A stretch of DNA of 64,000 nucleotides from Brasenia schreberi (GCA_036023115.1 JAYKKT010000040.1:6991001-7055000), one strand, 5' to 3'; positions 24,029 to 36,769 are shown, counted from the stretch's first letter. The notes: generated from the letters alone by a model not told the origin. Numbers and translations are program-made.

Positions 24029-25685
24029 ATATCAGACAATGAGTGGTGCTCTTAAGAACATCAGCAGGCCGATCTTCTACAATATGTGTAAGGTAAGTTA
24101 TTTTTCCCCGTTTAGGATGAAAGGCCGGCAGCAAAGATCAAGATGATGCAAAGCATTAATTGCGGTTCCTGCGCAACCGAATTAACCAGTCCACTCTGGT
24201 TCTGATCCCATCGGTTCTGATCTAGTTTTGTGGGAGGTGGAACCGTAACAGAACCCAGGAACTCTCCTGGTTAATTAGTTCTGGTTCCCCAGTTCTTACT
24301 GGTCCAGGAGGTGGGTTTGTGTCCGGTTAGTACCTCGAGGTCGGGTGGAAACCGACCACCTCTACACCGGGGTCAGTGCAAACCCAAGCAACGCAAATGA
24401 ATAGAAAAATTGATTGGCTTTTCGACTGTGTAATCAATATTGCCGTTGTAATTTCTTGTTTGATTTTGCAGGGGTGACATGAATCCGGCGGTTTGGGGTC
24501 GAAGAATGGCAAACAGTTGGCGTAACACAGACGATATTTATGATAATTTTGAAAGGTATGCAATCTTAATGTGCTCAAATGTTTGCTACTAAAAGGAGAA
24601 CCATTATTTAAATAAGAAAAAATAACTTTAAAGATGGAGTTATCAAGTTTTCTTGGCATATTGGAAGGTAAACTCACTCCCGGGCTCTTTGATCTTCAAA
24701 TTGTATAAGAAAGAAGTATTCCGAAACTTCAAAAGTGAGTCGATCGAGGTACTTCAAATCCTGTGATTTGGTGAAGGATGATCGGCATCTTCTCAAAACC
24801 GAATCCTTTTATTTTGATGTTTTTGAGTGACAAACTGGGATAGAATATAACTGTCTTAACTTTTCAAAGAAAAGTCACGGAAGGACTACAAAACAGATTC
24901 GATTTGCTGGGTTAACCAACCTGATCGCTTCTGTTGTTGGTGTAGGATGCTATTTCTAGCAGACAAGAACGAGCGATGGGCAAGTTATGCTCAGTCTTGT
25001 GGCTGGAATGGTAGGTGACCTCTCCGCATCTTTGATGGGCATAGGTATTACATAGAAATATAAGGTCCTTGTGTTCGGAGTTATATACATAGATAATATT
25101 CATGCACATATTAATCCATGCTTAAACATGCTCAAGAATTTTAACTGTTTGATCTGTAAAATCAAGGATTGAAATTCAATTTTCCAAAGCAAAAAGGTAT
25201 CTTAGTATTTTTTGCAGGTGTAATATTGGTCTTTTTTTTATCTCAACCATTAATCTTTAAGATCAAATGATTGAAATCTTTGAGAATGCTTAAGCATAGA
25301 TACATGTGTGCATGTATTTTCTCCCTCTCTCTCTCTGTTACCATACTTAAGTTCTTAACATATCAAACAAATATTAACCATTTACCTTAGGTTAACAGAT
25401 GATAGAAATTTGTTCAAAAAGTAAAGAGTGTGCATGTTAATAATAAGTATAATTTTAAATTTCAACCATTTAAAAAACCGTCCTTTACCATTTTTTACTG
25501 TTTAAAACCATTCTCTATTGGTCAAAACGATCGTACCTTCACAAAAACCATTTAAAAAACCACCAAGCTACTTATTTTTACAAATATAGATTATAGATGG
25601 TTTCCACAGTAGTGATGACAATATTAACTGGTGAAAAGCAGTTGGTAGCAGTGAGCACTATGCTCAATTGGAGCATAACCCCCTC

Positions 25686-25687
<2 letters not shown>

Positions 25688-25779
<92 letters not shown>
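25688..25779. repeat. Compound microsatellite (TC)n(TA)n
   Basis: The (TC)n run is about 25688-25718 and the (TA)n run 25719-25779. It lies 21 bp before the acceptor of the DPDVLEVGNG exon of the alpha-galactosidase pseudogene. Confidence 0.95.
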
Positions 25780-25780
<1 letters not shown>

Positions 25781-26155
25781 TTAAATTGATTCTTTTTCAG
25801 ACCCTGACGTTCTAGAAGTTGGAAACGGGAGAGTGACCATCAATTGGTCGTCGTATTTCTTACTCACGGACGGATTTGCTGCTCCCATGGCCTTTTCCCT
25901 TAAATATTGGCAAGCTAGGGCGATTCCTAATCAATTGCCCTGCTGCCGTGTTAAATCAAATCCCAAAAGATGGACAATGTTTTGGGTGACGTTCAGTCTC
26001 TCCTACATTTGATCGATCAATTTACAGGCTCCGCTGATCATAGCGCATGATGTTCGGAAGATGGACAGTGAAACCTTTGCAATTTTAGGCAACAAGGAAG
26101 TGATTGGCATCAACCAAGGTGGATACATGCAGTATTTTAGACTTGCTTAACTCAA

Positions 26156-26159
<4 letters not shown>

Positions 26160-26207
<48 letters not shown>
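26160..26207. repeat. (TC)n microsatellite
   Basis: An uninterrupted TC run forms most of the polypyrimidine tract before the exon that starts at 26225. Confidence 0.95.
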
Positions 26208-26211
<4 letters not shown>

Positions 26212-26335
26212 TCACTGCATGCAGATCCCTTGGGTGCTCAGGCGAGAAAATACAGACCTTAGGCATGTCTATTTCAACAATGCAAGTGGGAATCCTCTTC
26301 CCTCTGAATGCAAGTTTGGAGTTTTGTTCTTTCTT

Positions 26336-26445
26336 TTGTTTTGTTATAACGGGAGGCCGAAGCCTAACACAGCCATCCACACATGTACGCACCAAGGATT
26401 GAACTCATCACCTGCAGAATGAGAGTCAGAGAGCCTATCAGATAA
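26336..26445 (-). mobile_element. tRNA-derived SINE, head type 2, with common tail
   Basis: Read on the minus strand: GACTCTCATTCTGCAGGTG, then GATGAGTTCAATCC (B-box-like), then TGTTAGGCTTCGGCCTCC and CGTTATAACAAAAC. The tail is the same as on type 1 SINEs although the head differs. Confidence 0.65.
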
Positions 26446-28040
26446 GCAAATATGATTAATGCTGTGTGAATTCAAGTTTTATTCTGGCACTACCAAAAGG
26501 TTAAACATCAATTATTGGGAAACAGAAAATTTGACAAAAAAACAAAGACGCCTAACATAACACATTCATATTACTAAAGTACACCTAAGATTTAGTGAAA
26601 TTCCTATAGCAAAACGTGTTCAAAGAGCACATACCATTTTACAGCATTCACAGAGCAGTAAAGCAAATGGGTTTTTTCTTGAACCTTGAGAAAATAAACT
26701 GATAATTATCAAAGCTGCTCGAATAGGGTTTTTATGATAGGCTGCCAACTATTGCAGTTCAAGTTTATGGTGAACACATCTCCATATCCTGGGCCCATGA
26801 ATGCACATTGGGAGGATATTGGAATTGCTAACAACACTCTGGTCACAGTGCGGGATGTTTGGCAGGCAACCCTTTTCTCTTTCATATCGTAATTATTTAA
26901 TAAGCTTGACATGTTATATACTTGCCATATAATTGAAAATCTCAATTATCTATGGTTTTAAGAGAAAAACAAAAGTACACGCATACTTTTTTTTTAGGTA
27001 TAATCAATTTTCATGTCTACCTTTTGCTTTAAATTTTCAAGAATGAACAAGCATATTAGTCTCTCTCTCTCTCTCTAATATATATGAGGTGCGTTTTCAT
27101 TAGGCCTGGCTTTTGCAATGACTTAAGACTTCTCTATAGCTTTTACTCATAAATGTCACTCAAATTAAAAGGTAAGCATTATAAAAGAATGGTTGAGCCA
27201 ACGATGCGCAACTGAGTGGTCAACCATTGACATATGCATAATATCTTTATAGATGATCTTGTTTTTATGAGAAGTGACTCAATAAAGTTATAAGGTTGAC
27301 TGATTGGGTGATGTGCACATTAAAAGTTAAAGAAAAAAAATGTCTCTATTGGAAGGAAGGAATAAAACATGATATTACTTCTTTAAAGTTAAAAACTAAA
27401 ACGATTCAAAGATCAAGCATATTATAGATTATGAATATAGACAAAACACACACACCACCACCTCAACAACAATGTTTGAAACAATGAGGTTTCAATCAGT
27501 TTTCTGAAAATTGACACTGCCATAGTTTTCGGGATGCAAAAATTTTTATATTCAGATTTTTTATCACTGAAATCCAGTGCAAAAATTTTGAGGTTAGAAT
27601 TTACAATTTTTTTATCATTCATCCTGAAACTTCATAAAATCTGGGCATATATCAGATTCGGATGACCCAAGGGTCAGTTCTGATGAAATCGATGACGTAG
27701 GTTATATTCACTTTGTTAGATTTAACCAAAAAATGAAAACAATACCTGGGTTTTCTAATGTTCAGAACCGAAGTGCATGAGAGAGAGAGAGAGAGAGTTG
27801 GAGAAATCTAGATTGTACCATATGGCTAGTTTCAAATATATATCAGATATAATTCACATTTAATTCTTGTTTTCAGGTATAGCTAGTCACACTAAAGTGT
27901 ATGTTTGTGTGTGTGTATATATATATATATAGTGTTTGTGTGTGTATATGACTCTTAATACATAAAATATGATGCGTTTTGACGGTGTAGCATATGTCGT
28001 GGGCAACCCCAATTCATAACAACCTGACGGCAAGGGTGGA

Positions 28041-28045
28041 GAGCC
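28041..28045. repeat. Target-site duplication (left) of copia element 1
   Basis: GAGCC here is repeated at 34035-34039, after the right LTR. Five bp is the usual copia TSD length. Removing the element and one copy restores an uninterrupted alpha-galactosidase reading frame across the site. Confidence 0.9.
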
Positions 28046-28459
28046 TGTTGGTTACCGGCGGAACTCCTTCGGTGTTCCTGAAGTGATTCCAGCAGTACCC
28101 TTTTGATATTGCACAGCTTCGACGATCAGAAGAAGACGAAGAATGGACATGAATGTGTTTACGGTTTCCACACAACCTAATTTTCACAAAGAAGGTTTCT
28201 CGGATTTCGCTCAGTTTTTCACTATATTTCTTTCACTGTGCGCTGCTATGTATTTATACAGCAGCGCCTACTCCACCCTCTCGGATATCAAGGTTGGGCT
28301 TTGTGTTTTTGGAGCCCTTATATGGTTGGTTACGGAGCTCATCCGTAACAGCAGATCTATTACGAATTAGCTCCATAACCACCACTACAGGAAATGATTG
28401 GATGGCCAATCTAGTTGTTCCTATGAAAAAATACCGAGAATGACCATCTTGGCTTTACA
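28046..28459 (-). repeat. 3' LTR of copia element 1
   Basis: On the minus strand it runs TGTAAAGCC ... CCAACA, with proper TG...CA ends. A TATA box (TATAAATA, minus strand 28258-28251) sits inside. It aligns along its length with 33633-34034. Confidence 0.9.
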
Positions 28460-28754
28460 TCTCCCATTTGGCTATTCGAGCCAAATGGTCTGATATAGTA
28501 GTTTTCCTCCCACTTTTGTCGGGTTTCTCTAGTAATATCATTTTATGATTGTTATTGCAATCATTACCGTTGTATGGTTTTTTATCTACACAACAATCAA
28601 ATATATATGAAACCCATATTTGTAATATGTTTTAAGAAAAGATCATCTATTATTCCTTTAGTCAAGGGATATGTCAACATATCTTGAGTTGGCATGTATG
28701 AGATGGATATTTCTTTTCTCATAACCATATCATGAACGTAGTGGTATTTTACCA

Positions 28755-31700
28755 TTATATGCTTGCTTTAAAGTTGTCAGCTCCACTCTTGATTAGAGTA
28801 ATTGCTACATTATTGTCACAATAAATGACAATTGGCTCGTCAGTTATGTCCAGCTTCAAATCTCGTATAAAGCGGCTTATCCAAATGACACTTGTTGCAA
28901 TTATACAGCAAACCACATACTCAGCTTTTTGTGTATGCAATGCTATACAACTCTGTTTCTTACATATCCAAGAAACAACTCCACCTCCAAATAAAAATAT
29001 TTGACCTAAGGTTGATTTGTTGTCGTCTTTGCTTCCAACAAATTCAATATCCTACCACTTTTAGTTCATATGCTTAAAACCATAATTTCAAGTGTTTTTT
29101 TCCTTTGAGATATCTGAGAATCCTCTTCACAACTATCCAATGTTGTCATCCCGAATTACTTTGATATCTGCTCACAAGACCAACAAAAAAGTTGATATGA
29201 GGTCTTGTACATAATATAGCATATATAAAGCTAATAATGACTTGTGCATAAGGAATGTTAGGTTAATCGTCTCCTTCACTAGGGCAACCAACTTTACTTA
29301 ATTTTATCCCATTCACAAGCGGTCTAAATGTAGACTTGCATTCACCTATTTTAAACTTCTAAAGATATAATCAATATATCTCTCCTGACTTAGGTATAGA
29401 AGATTAAATTCTCTATGTTGAGAAAATCTTTATGCCTAGGATATAGGATGCTTCCCCATATCCTTCATTTCAAACCTTGAGTTTAACCGACCACAAACCC
29501 AAGTTCAATAATGACATTTTGAAAAGTCAAATGTCATTGGCGAAGGATTGTTTTAGGTCATATAGGGATTTTCTCAACCTATATACTTTATCTTCTTCTC
29601 CTTCAACTATGTATCCTTTGAGTTGCTACATGTATATGATTTCATCTAAATTTTTGTTTAGAAAAGCAATTTTTACATCTAATTGTTATAAATCTAAATA
29701 ATAATATGTAGATATCACCAGGATTATTCTAATGGATGCAAATTTTGCAATAGGAGAATATGTCTTAACATAATCTATCTCCTCTTTTTACGAGATCTCT
29801 TTCAAACCAACCTCGCTTTAAACTTGTCGATTGATCCATCAACATTATATTTCTTTTTTAGAACTCATTTACAACCTATGACTTTTCTTCCTTTTGGTAA
29901 ATCAGTAAAACTCTTAGACTTGATTTTCTTAATGTTCAATTTTTTCACCCATGACTTTTTCTAAATTTGTTGCTTCAGATGAGTTAATAGTCTGTTGATA
30001 AGTCAAGTTATCAATCAACTCAAATAAAACTACCGAATCGCACACTTCTTATACCAAATAAGTGTGATAATCCTTTAAGTAAGATGATGTAGCCTTAGGC
30101 CTTTTATGTTCACTTAAAGTTTTGGTTGATTTAAGAAGATCTCCTATGAATTCAAATGATTATTGATCTAGATCTACTAGATCTTCAACATACTCATAAT
30201 TATTCTTAAGGATGTCATTATTAGTATCTTCTAAGAATTCAATATCTTTGCTCTTTATCAATCCATGGTCGTTATGATAAAATCGATATCCGTTTGAGCC
30301 ATTAAGATATATAACAACAACAACAACTAAGATAGATACATGGATTCTTTGTTTCCACAGATCCCTATATGCCATGTTAGCAGTTAACTCACAATAAGTT
30401 AGATCATTCTTTATTGTTTCTTTCCAACACCGTCCTCTATCTTTTAATACTTTCCAAATTTATCTTCTTAGGAGCTATTAAGATATATGATGAATATATA
30501 TCTCAAGGACCTTCTGTCTAGCTTATCTCTAGACCGATAAATGATTTTTACATGAGCAAAAGATCCCCGCCTCTTGAGATGACTTAGGTTGAGTTTTCTT
30601 CCAAACCATATCATATATGGTATAGTGAATACAACCTTACATGGTACTCTATTGAGTATGTATATTATTATACTTACTACTTCTCCTTAAAATATACTTG
30701 ATAGAGAGACATCTATTAGCATTGACCTTATCATGTTTAGTAGGGCCCTGTTATATTTTTTAGTTACACTATTTTGTTGAGGTGTCTTAGGCATTGTATT
30801 TTATTTTAAAATATCAAAGTTTTTATAGAATTCTAAAATTTCTGCATAGGTGTATTCACCACCTTTATTTGATCTCAAGACTTTGATTGTATGCTCTAGT
30901 TGATTTTCAACTTCTTACTTATATTCTTTAAATACTTCAAGTGCCTCAAATTTACATGCTAAGAGATATATATGTATATCTCAAATAATCATCAATAAAG
31001 GTTATGAAATAGGCATTTCCTCAATGTGATCTTACTCTAAATGGTCCATATAAATTAGTGTGAACAACTTCCAATAGGGTTGTTACCTTTGTTGTCTTTT
31101 TGGGAAAAACTTTTCTTATTATTTTTCCTTATATAAAGACTTCGCACTTACTGAAAGTGTTTTCTTTAAAGTTTAGTAGTAAGTCAAAGTTGGATAATTT
31201 TCTCAACTTTTCTAGACTTATGTGTCATAGGCATTTATGTCATATATTCACATCAACATTAAAGGCACAATCAATATAAGCAGAAAAACTTTAAATTTCA
31301 TTGATTTTCAACTTCAATAATTCATGTTCTACATCAAATTTCTTGAAGAAAAATACTCTCTCATGTTTCTCCACAGTCACTTTGTCAAGAGCAAGCCTAA
31401 CCTTAAAACCCTTTTTCACTAAGGCAGAGACTGAAACCATATTGTGCCTTATAGATAGCACGATCAATACATTAGTTAGTATAACCGGTGTGTCTTATAT
31501 AAAAATTCGAAAGAACCTAGTTTCAAGAATATCTGAGAAACTATTATTTCTCATGTATACTCAATTTTTTCTTAATTTATATTCCTTTAGATCCATTGCC
31601 CCTTCTTTGCTCTTTAAAATATGTCTCGTCGCTCTTGAGTCAATCCACCATCTAGTCACTGGGCAGTCCATATATAAATATTCTGATGTCACGCAGATTA

Positions 31701-32650
31701 TGTTTTGGTTCTCCGATTGTCCGCGTTGTTGGTTGTTTCCACCATTTTTCTTGTTACGATAATCTTTCTTTTAGTGTTCCATTTTTTCGTAGCTGAAACA
31801 CTTGACTAGAAAAGCAATTTCCTGCTTTTTTCTTAAAAGATTGATCGCCATTTTTGTTATTTTTGCAAAATTTTTGTTCAGTTTATTTCTTCTTTGGTTG
31901 ACTTTGAAGCTAAACCCTATCTCATCTAACACTACTAATAATTTCTCTTTTCTGTTTTTGTTAATGTATTCTTGTTCAATTGCTAGTTTGAGGGGCAATT
32001 CCAAAAGGTTTATTTGAGGTCTTGGTCTAAGGGTAGTGGTGACCATGTTCCAAAGATTGGAAAAGATTGTTCAATATTGTAGATATTTGCATCGGTTCAT
32101 GGATGATCGATTTGGCTACAACTAAATCTCTTTTCATTACCAACATATGGTTCAAATGTTCCACTATATTATCTCCTTTCATTTTATAAGAGTTATACCT
32201 TTGTAATATTAACTAAACATGTAGTTTAATTGTAGTATCATATTTGGTTGTTATTGAGTCAAACAACTCTTTTGTGGTCTCATATTCTTTAAAGAACCTA
32301 ATCAGATTATCCTCAATGTATGATTGTTCTTGCTATCATACCATCTCTTAGAAATATTTTATACATTTCTTTTTGTTGCTATGTGGAGACAAGAGGTGGT
32401 GGATACACTATTTTCTTCAATACATACTATACACCTTTAAGTGTAAGAGTCAACGAAATTCTCCTTTTTCATATTTTAAAATTTATATCATTTAATTTTT
32501 TTGTTTTTGCTAATTTACATACACATATTCTTCAATTTATTTTTATGTGTTTGATAAAATTAATAATTAGATGGTTTAGTAAAAAAATATTTACCAAGCA
32601 ACAAGCAATACATAGCAAATTTTTAACTAACATAATACATAATATCTAAC
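28755..32650 (-). pseudogene. Copia gag-pol pseudogene
   Basis: Read leftward: gag remnants from about 32650 to 31771, ending in a damaged zinc knuckle (CFSYEKMEH, second cysteine replaced). Then come a protease/integrase region (about 31760-30490), degenerate reverse transcriptase (about 29900-29100) and an RNase H remnant at 28755-28940 (KAEYVVCC, then IVIYCDNNVAITL). Stops and frameshifts are frequent, so no polyprotein can be made. Confidence 0.8.
30313..30476 (-). mobile_element. RTE LINE tail fragment nested in copia 1, with 12-bp TSD
   Basis: The tail ACAACAACAACAACTAAG lies at the left, followed by the RTE 3' sequence (CATGGATTCTTTGTTTCC and TTCTTTATTGTTTCTTTCCA). The flanks ATTAAGATATAT at 30301-30312 and 30477-30488 are exact duplications. 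The related copia 2 lacks this insert at the matching position (about 52530-52550). Confidence 0.92.
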
Positions 32651-33632
32651 TACTGAATTGAAAATAACTCATGGTACTTAAAACCTGTTTTATAAAAGTT
32701 TTAGCTATCATTATTGAGTTTTAATAACTTGATTCTATTATAGAATCAAACTGAAAACAAATTTGTATTTTTTCCCAAAAATTCGTGCTTCTGATAATTT
32801 CCCCAAACAGGGGTAAATCATTAATTTTATTTGTCTACCCAGTTTTGTAATTTTCAAAAAAGATCAGGGATAAAATAGTAAAATTGCTATATGGTTTTCT
32901 ATAAAATTTGTCACTGATTGGGGGTAAATTCATAATTTTGCCCTTTAATCTAAATTTGTAAATTTTTAAATAGATAGGAGCAACCTTGTCTTTTAACATA
33001 ATGGTAGAACTGTTAACCTTGTATCGGGTAAGGGTTGGAAGGTAATTCAACGTCAAGTATTTTGTAATTTCTATGAACAACCAGAGGGCAACATAGTCTT
33101 TTAAACCATTTACGGGTAAAACTATCTTTTTTACTTAAAAATATATGGATATTTTCATAATTTGATCGTCTGAGACGGTTTCGGAAAATCGTTGGTTTCC
33201 GCCCATGATTTTTGGAAACCTGTAGGCGGTTTCGCAAAGAGTATAAAAGGGAGGAGAGGGAGAGAGAGTCCTCTAGGGGGAGCTCCACCTAGCCTGGGCT
33301 CTCCCTCCGTCTGCCCTTGGTTTTTTCCTTCCGATCGACCTCTATTATCCCTTCAGCTGGCCTGAGTTTTCTCTTTTGTTCGGTCGGCCTGGGTTTTTAC
33401 TTTGACTGACCTGAGTTATTTCTTTTGCTAGTTTAGATTGCTCTATTTGCCTCGACCGATTGGCCGATTTGATTTTTTCTGTTGTCTCAGGTCATAACCT
33501 CTTGTTATCGACAACCTTTTTCGACAAACAGAGAGTGTTCTCTTTCTTCTTTGTATATATTTTTTTCTTTCCCTTTTATGCATAAAACTAATGACATCTT
33601 TTTTTGCAGGATAAATGAGGCCCTGATACCAA

Positions 33633-34034
33633 TATTGGTTATCGGTGGAGCTCCTCCGGTGTTCCTGCAGTAGCCTTCTGATGTTGTGCAGCTCCGACGA
33701 TCGGAAGAAGACGAAGAATGGATAGGTATGTGTTTACAGTTTCCGCACAACCTGATTTTCACAAAAAGAGTTTATCTCATTTCACTCAGTTTTTTGTTGT
33801 ATTTCTTTCGTTGTGCATTGTTCTGTACTTATAGAGTAATGCCTGCTCCACCCTTCCGGATATCTAGGCTGGGCTTTCCATTTTAGGAGTCCTTATTCGG
33901 TTGGTTACAGAGTTCATCCATAACAGACCGACTTTTACGGATTAGTTCCGTAACTGCCACCACACGAAACGGCTGGAGGGTCAATCCAGCCGTTTGTGTG
34001 AAAAACCGCCGAGAATGGCCATCTCGGCTTTAGA
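33633..34034 (-). repeat. 5' LTR of copia element 1
   Basis: Direct repeat partner of 28046-28459. Both terminal dinucleotides have drifted (TCTAAAGCC start and CCAATA end on the minus strand), consistent with an old, immobile copy. Confidence 0.88.
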
Positions 34035-34122
34035 GAGCCACAATTGCAGAATGTTTGTGCTGACACCCATCAACTCTACTCCGGCTACCTTCTTACCTCT
34101 TGATGTTCAAACAACCGTTTGA

Positions 34123-35543
34123 GCCTACCAACTGGTCTGATGATCTCAAGGCAAGAAATCTTTAATATTGGGATCTGTCTGCTGGAAATGTTCTATATAT
34201 TATGGAGCTACGGCATTTATTTAATGAAGCGATGCTGAATATTATTGATGCCAAGAAATCATAATCCATTCATCTTATCATGCATGATCCATTCGTCCTT
34301 ATTTTCTCTTTTATCCGTTTCAACCTACCTGCCCGAGAAACTGTCAAAAAAAGAATTTCCTGAGCAGTGAAACCTCCAAGTAAATCTGTATCATGGTTTG
34401 ATCAGAGAAACCTACCCGGAATGAGAGCAGATAGAATGTTATTGTGATGCATTCAGGCATGCACGAGCTGGATATTGTATTATTTTCGCTTAGTCGGCGT
34501 GCCTCGAATGAGGAGTTCGATCGAAACGCGCGACTCCATGAAAGGACCGATGGCAGAGCAAGACGAGAATATATCAGCCTAAAGTTTCGTACACTATAAC
34601 GTAGCATTCAGATTGGCTTTGATTTTATTAAAGAACCTCTTTTAGAAGACCACAGCCATTGACAAATTCGATCTGGAATTGATGGATATCGTGTTTGTAT
34701 TCAGTAAAATATGTCAATACAGAAATGTGGGTTAAGGTATACTTCCTGTTTACCTCTCTAAGCGGTTTGAAGGGACAAATGTTAGTATACTTTTGTGATT
34801 TTTTTTCTTAACCAATATCGGAGTTGGCTTTTCAGGCGTTTCACTGCCATCCCAAGGAAAGCATGATTTTAAAAGCACAGTATTTATGTGATATAGTAGA
34901 GTGTCCTAAATTAATTGATGAAGGAAAGAGGAGTTGCCTCTCCCTTCTTCCTTCATATTTTGTCCTCTTTGTATTTTTATCTGCCCTTTTGGAGAGGCCA
35001 AAGCCAAATGCATTCCAGGTTTATCGACTCATGAGCTTCAACTTGTGACTCCACCCTGTAAGCCAGGTGAGTTTCTCGCTTTTTGCTACAAAGGAGTGAG
35101 TATTGAGGATTTTTGCTTTGGTTTTTAATACCTAAGGTCAATGGTCGACCAGCAAATTTTTAAGGATGATACTGGAATAACGATGATACCATTATTGATT
35201 TTTTCCCCAAACAAGCCAATGGCAAAATTAACTAGAAACTTTTATATACATATACATCACGTAAACACACACACACATATATATAGCACACTCATACACA
35301 CACACACATATATATACATGTATACAATACTCTAAGGTGTTAGCATAACCAAACAAATCTCAATCATTTATCTTTTATGATAGATTGTTGAAATTTGAAT
35401 TTAAAAAACAAAATTACATATGCATTTATTTCAAATGTTCTTTATTCATATACAAACCTTTTGCTTTTTGAATTTAAGTTTCAACTATCTATCAACATAT
35501 GATGATAGTTGAAAAATATTTGTATGATCTAGCATATATAGGT

Positions 35544-35600
<57 letters not shown>

Positions 35601-35633
35601 CGATTTTCTGGTTTGAGTAAGAAGAGAATGTAC
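34123..35633. other. Intergenic, no gene recognised
   Basis: Holds CA/TA-rich microsatellite DNA at 35259-35325 and the compound (TC)n(TA)n repeat at 35545-35599. The 87-codon open frame on the minus strand at 34344-34607 has no family resemblance. Confidence 0.5.
35545..35599. repeat. Compound microsatellite (TC)n(TA)n
   Basis: TC run then TA run, the same arrangement as at 25688-25779 near the related exon of the plus-strand pseudogene, here just downstream of the minus-strand exon. Confidence 0.95.
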
Positions 35634-35774
35634 CTCCCGGACATCCCTAACTTGCACCAGATTGTTGGTAGTAATCCCAGTATCCTCCCAATGTGCACTG
35701 ATGATTGAGTTAAATGGAGCTGTGTTCGCCAGAAGCAACGATGTTCTAACGCCAGATAAAGGTTCAGACAAGGT
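35634..35774 (-). pseudogene. Isolated alpha-galactosidase exon, minus strand
   Basis: An open 47-codon exon (141 nt) bounded by an acceptor (TTTTGATGCAG) and a donor (GTACAT). It reads EPLSGVRTSLLLAN, then SAHWEDTGI, then NNLVQVRDV, the C-terminal beta-sandwich exon of GH27 alpha-galactosidases. It matches the plus-strand pseudogene exon at about 26755-26866 but keeps the part (PLSG...LLLAN) that copy has lost. No neighbouring alpha-galactosidase exon is recognisable on this strand. Confidence 0.8.
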
Positions 35775-36769
35775 CTGCATCAAAACGTATCAGGATTCAA
35801 ACCCAAACGTGCAGAGCACGTTGCATCAACATGATGCTAAATTAACATAGTCCAATGTGTTTTAGTTCTCGATCACAATCTCGTCGTGATGCCTGCACAT
35901 ACATGCATTTTATCTGGCTTTGAATTTAGTCGAGCCAGAGAAGCTCAGGCTCACGTCAAGGTATTGGATATATGAATTTCCCAATACAGTGGTTAGTTTG
36001 CTTGATTAGTTTTGCTTGAATTTAGTGCGCCTTGATTAGTTTTGCTTCAGTACCAACCGATATATAGTAGGGGGCATCTAGATGAAAGAGTAAACAATAA
36101 GAGAAGGAGGGAGGCAACTCCTCTTTCCTTCATCCGTAAATTCGGTTTGGTTGAGAGAACATTGTATGTTCATGTTTTTATCGAAATATAAATTAAAAAT
36201 ATAGTTGTACTTTTATATCTTTTATTTAATGTATCATGTGTATTAAATATAAAATATTTTATCACTTTCATCATTAATATTAAAACATCCATGCAAGATT
36301 ATGCACTAAGAGTATATACTCATAAAGTTACAAACTATATGAGTTGATAATCTTGTTTCATGTTTGTTCGAGAAGTACCGAGCATTATTTGCTCATCAAT
36401 GACTCGGTGACGGACCTATGTTGGCTCAAGGTGGTGGTGGTATGCTGCACCAATAGCCAAACGCATTATTCATGCCAATGTTCATTTTCCTTACGTATGC
36501 ATCTCAAGCGTGTAAATACGTTTTGAAAATGAATATGGATCACAGATGCTCCCAAATGCAAGAGAAATGCTCCTAAGATCTGATTGGTTGCATCTGGAAA
36601 CAACGTCTAATATCATCTAAAGTAGCTGGAGGATAGGGCAGAGGATCGTTTCATTATTAATTAACGCCCGTCAGTTTTGAACATTGTGAACACCATTTTT
36701 TTAGGGAAAATGGTTGTACGTGTTTATTATTTTTTATTTATATATATAGAGAGATGGATGAATAATCAC
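35775..36769. other. Intergenic, no gene recognised
   Basis: AT-rich sequence without coding potential or a named repeat. The short plus-strand frame at 36344-36526 looks random. Confidence 0.5.

Larger units (their letters stand above)
28046..34034 (-). mobile_element. Ty1-copia LTR retrotransposon 1, decayed, ~6 kb
   Basis: The element is transcribed leftward. It has direct LTRs at 28046-28459 and 33633-34034 and a 5-bp TSD (GAGCC). Next to the right LTR the minus strand reads TGGTATCAGGGCC (33618-33630), a near match to the tRNA-iMet primer-binding site. Next to the left LTR the minus strand reads AAATGGGAGA, a polypurine tract. Domain order on the minus strand is gag, integrase, reverse transcriptase, RNase H, which is the copia order. 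Coding capacity is broken throughout, and the LTRs differ visibly, so the insertion is old. A 164-bp RTE fragment is nested at 30313-30476. Confidence 0.92.
24029..34122 (+). pseudogene. Alpha-galactosidase (GH27) pseudogene, 5'-truncated, last exon split by a copia element
   Basis: Exons recognised: 24029-24092 (SGALKNISRPIFYNMC), 24472-24555 (GDMNPAVWG, then NSWRNTDDI), 24946-25010 (ADKNERWASY, then GWN), 25801-about 25845 (DPDVLEVGNG), 26028-26118 (APLIIAHDVRKM, then NKEVIGINQ), 26225-about 26256 (DPLGAQARK), about 26755-26866 (NAHWEDIGI, then VTVRDVW) and the last exon, 27990-28045 plus 34040-34122 (NLTARVES | HNCRMFVLTP), ending at TGA 34120. Most junctions keep GT-AG signals. In GH27 enzymes the nucleophile aspartate sits in an earlier exon, absent here; the frame also breaks between the first two exons, and a stop follows DPLGAQARK. 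The ancestor removed terminal alpha-galactose; this copy cannot. Confidence 0.85.

Noticed and set aside
28143..28443. Two open frames (75 and 96 codons) in the left copia 1 LTR
   Set aside because: They lie entirely within the LTR and decay in the right LTR copy.
34344..34607. 87-codon minus-strand frame
   Set aside because: No family resemblance, no splice context, and composition like surrounding intergenic DNA.
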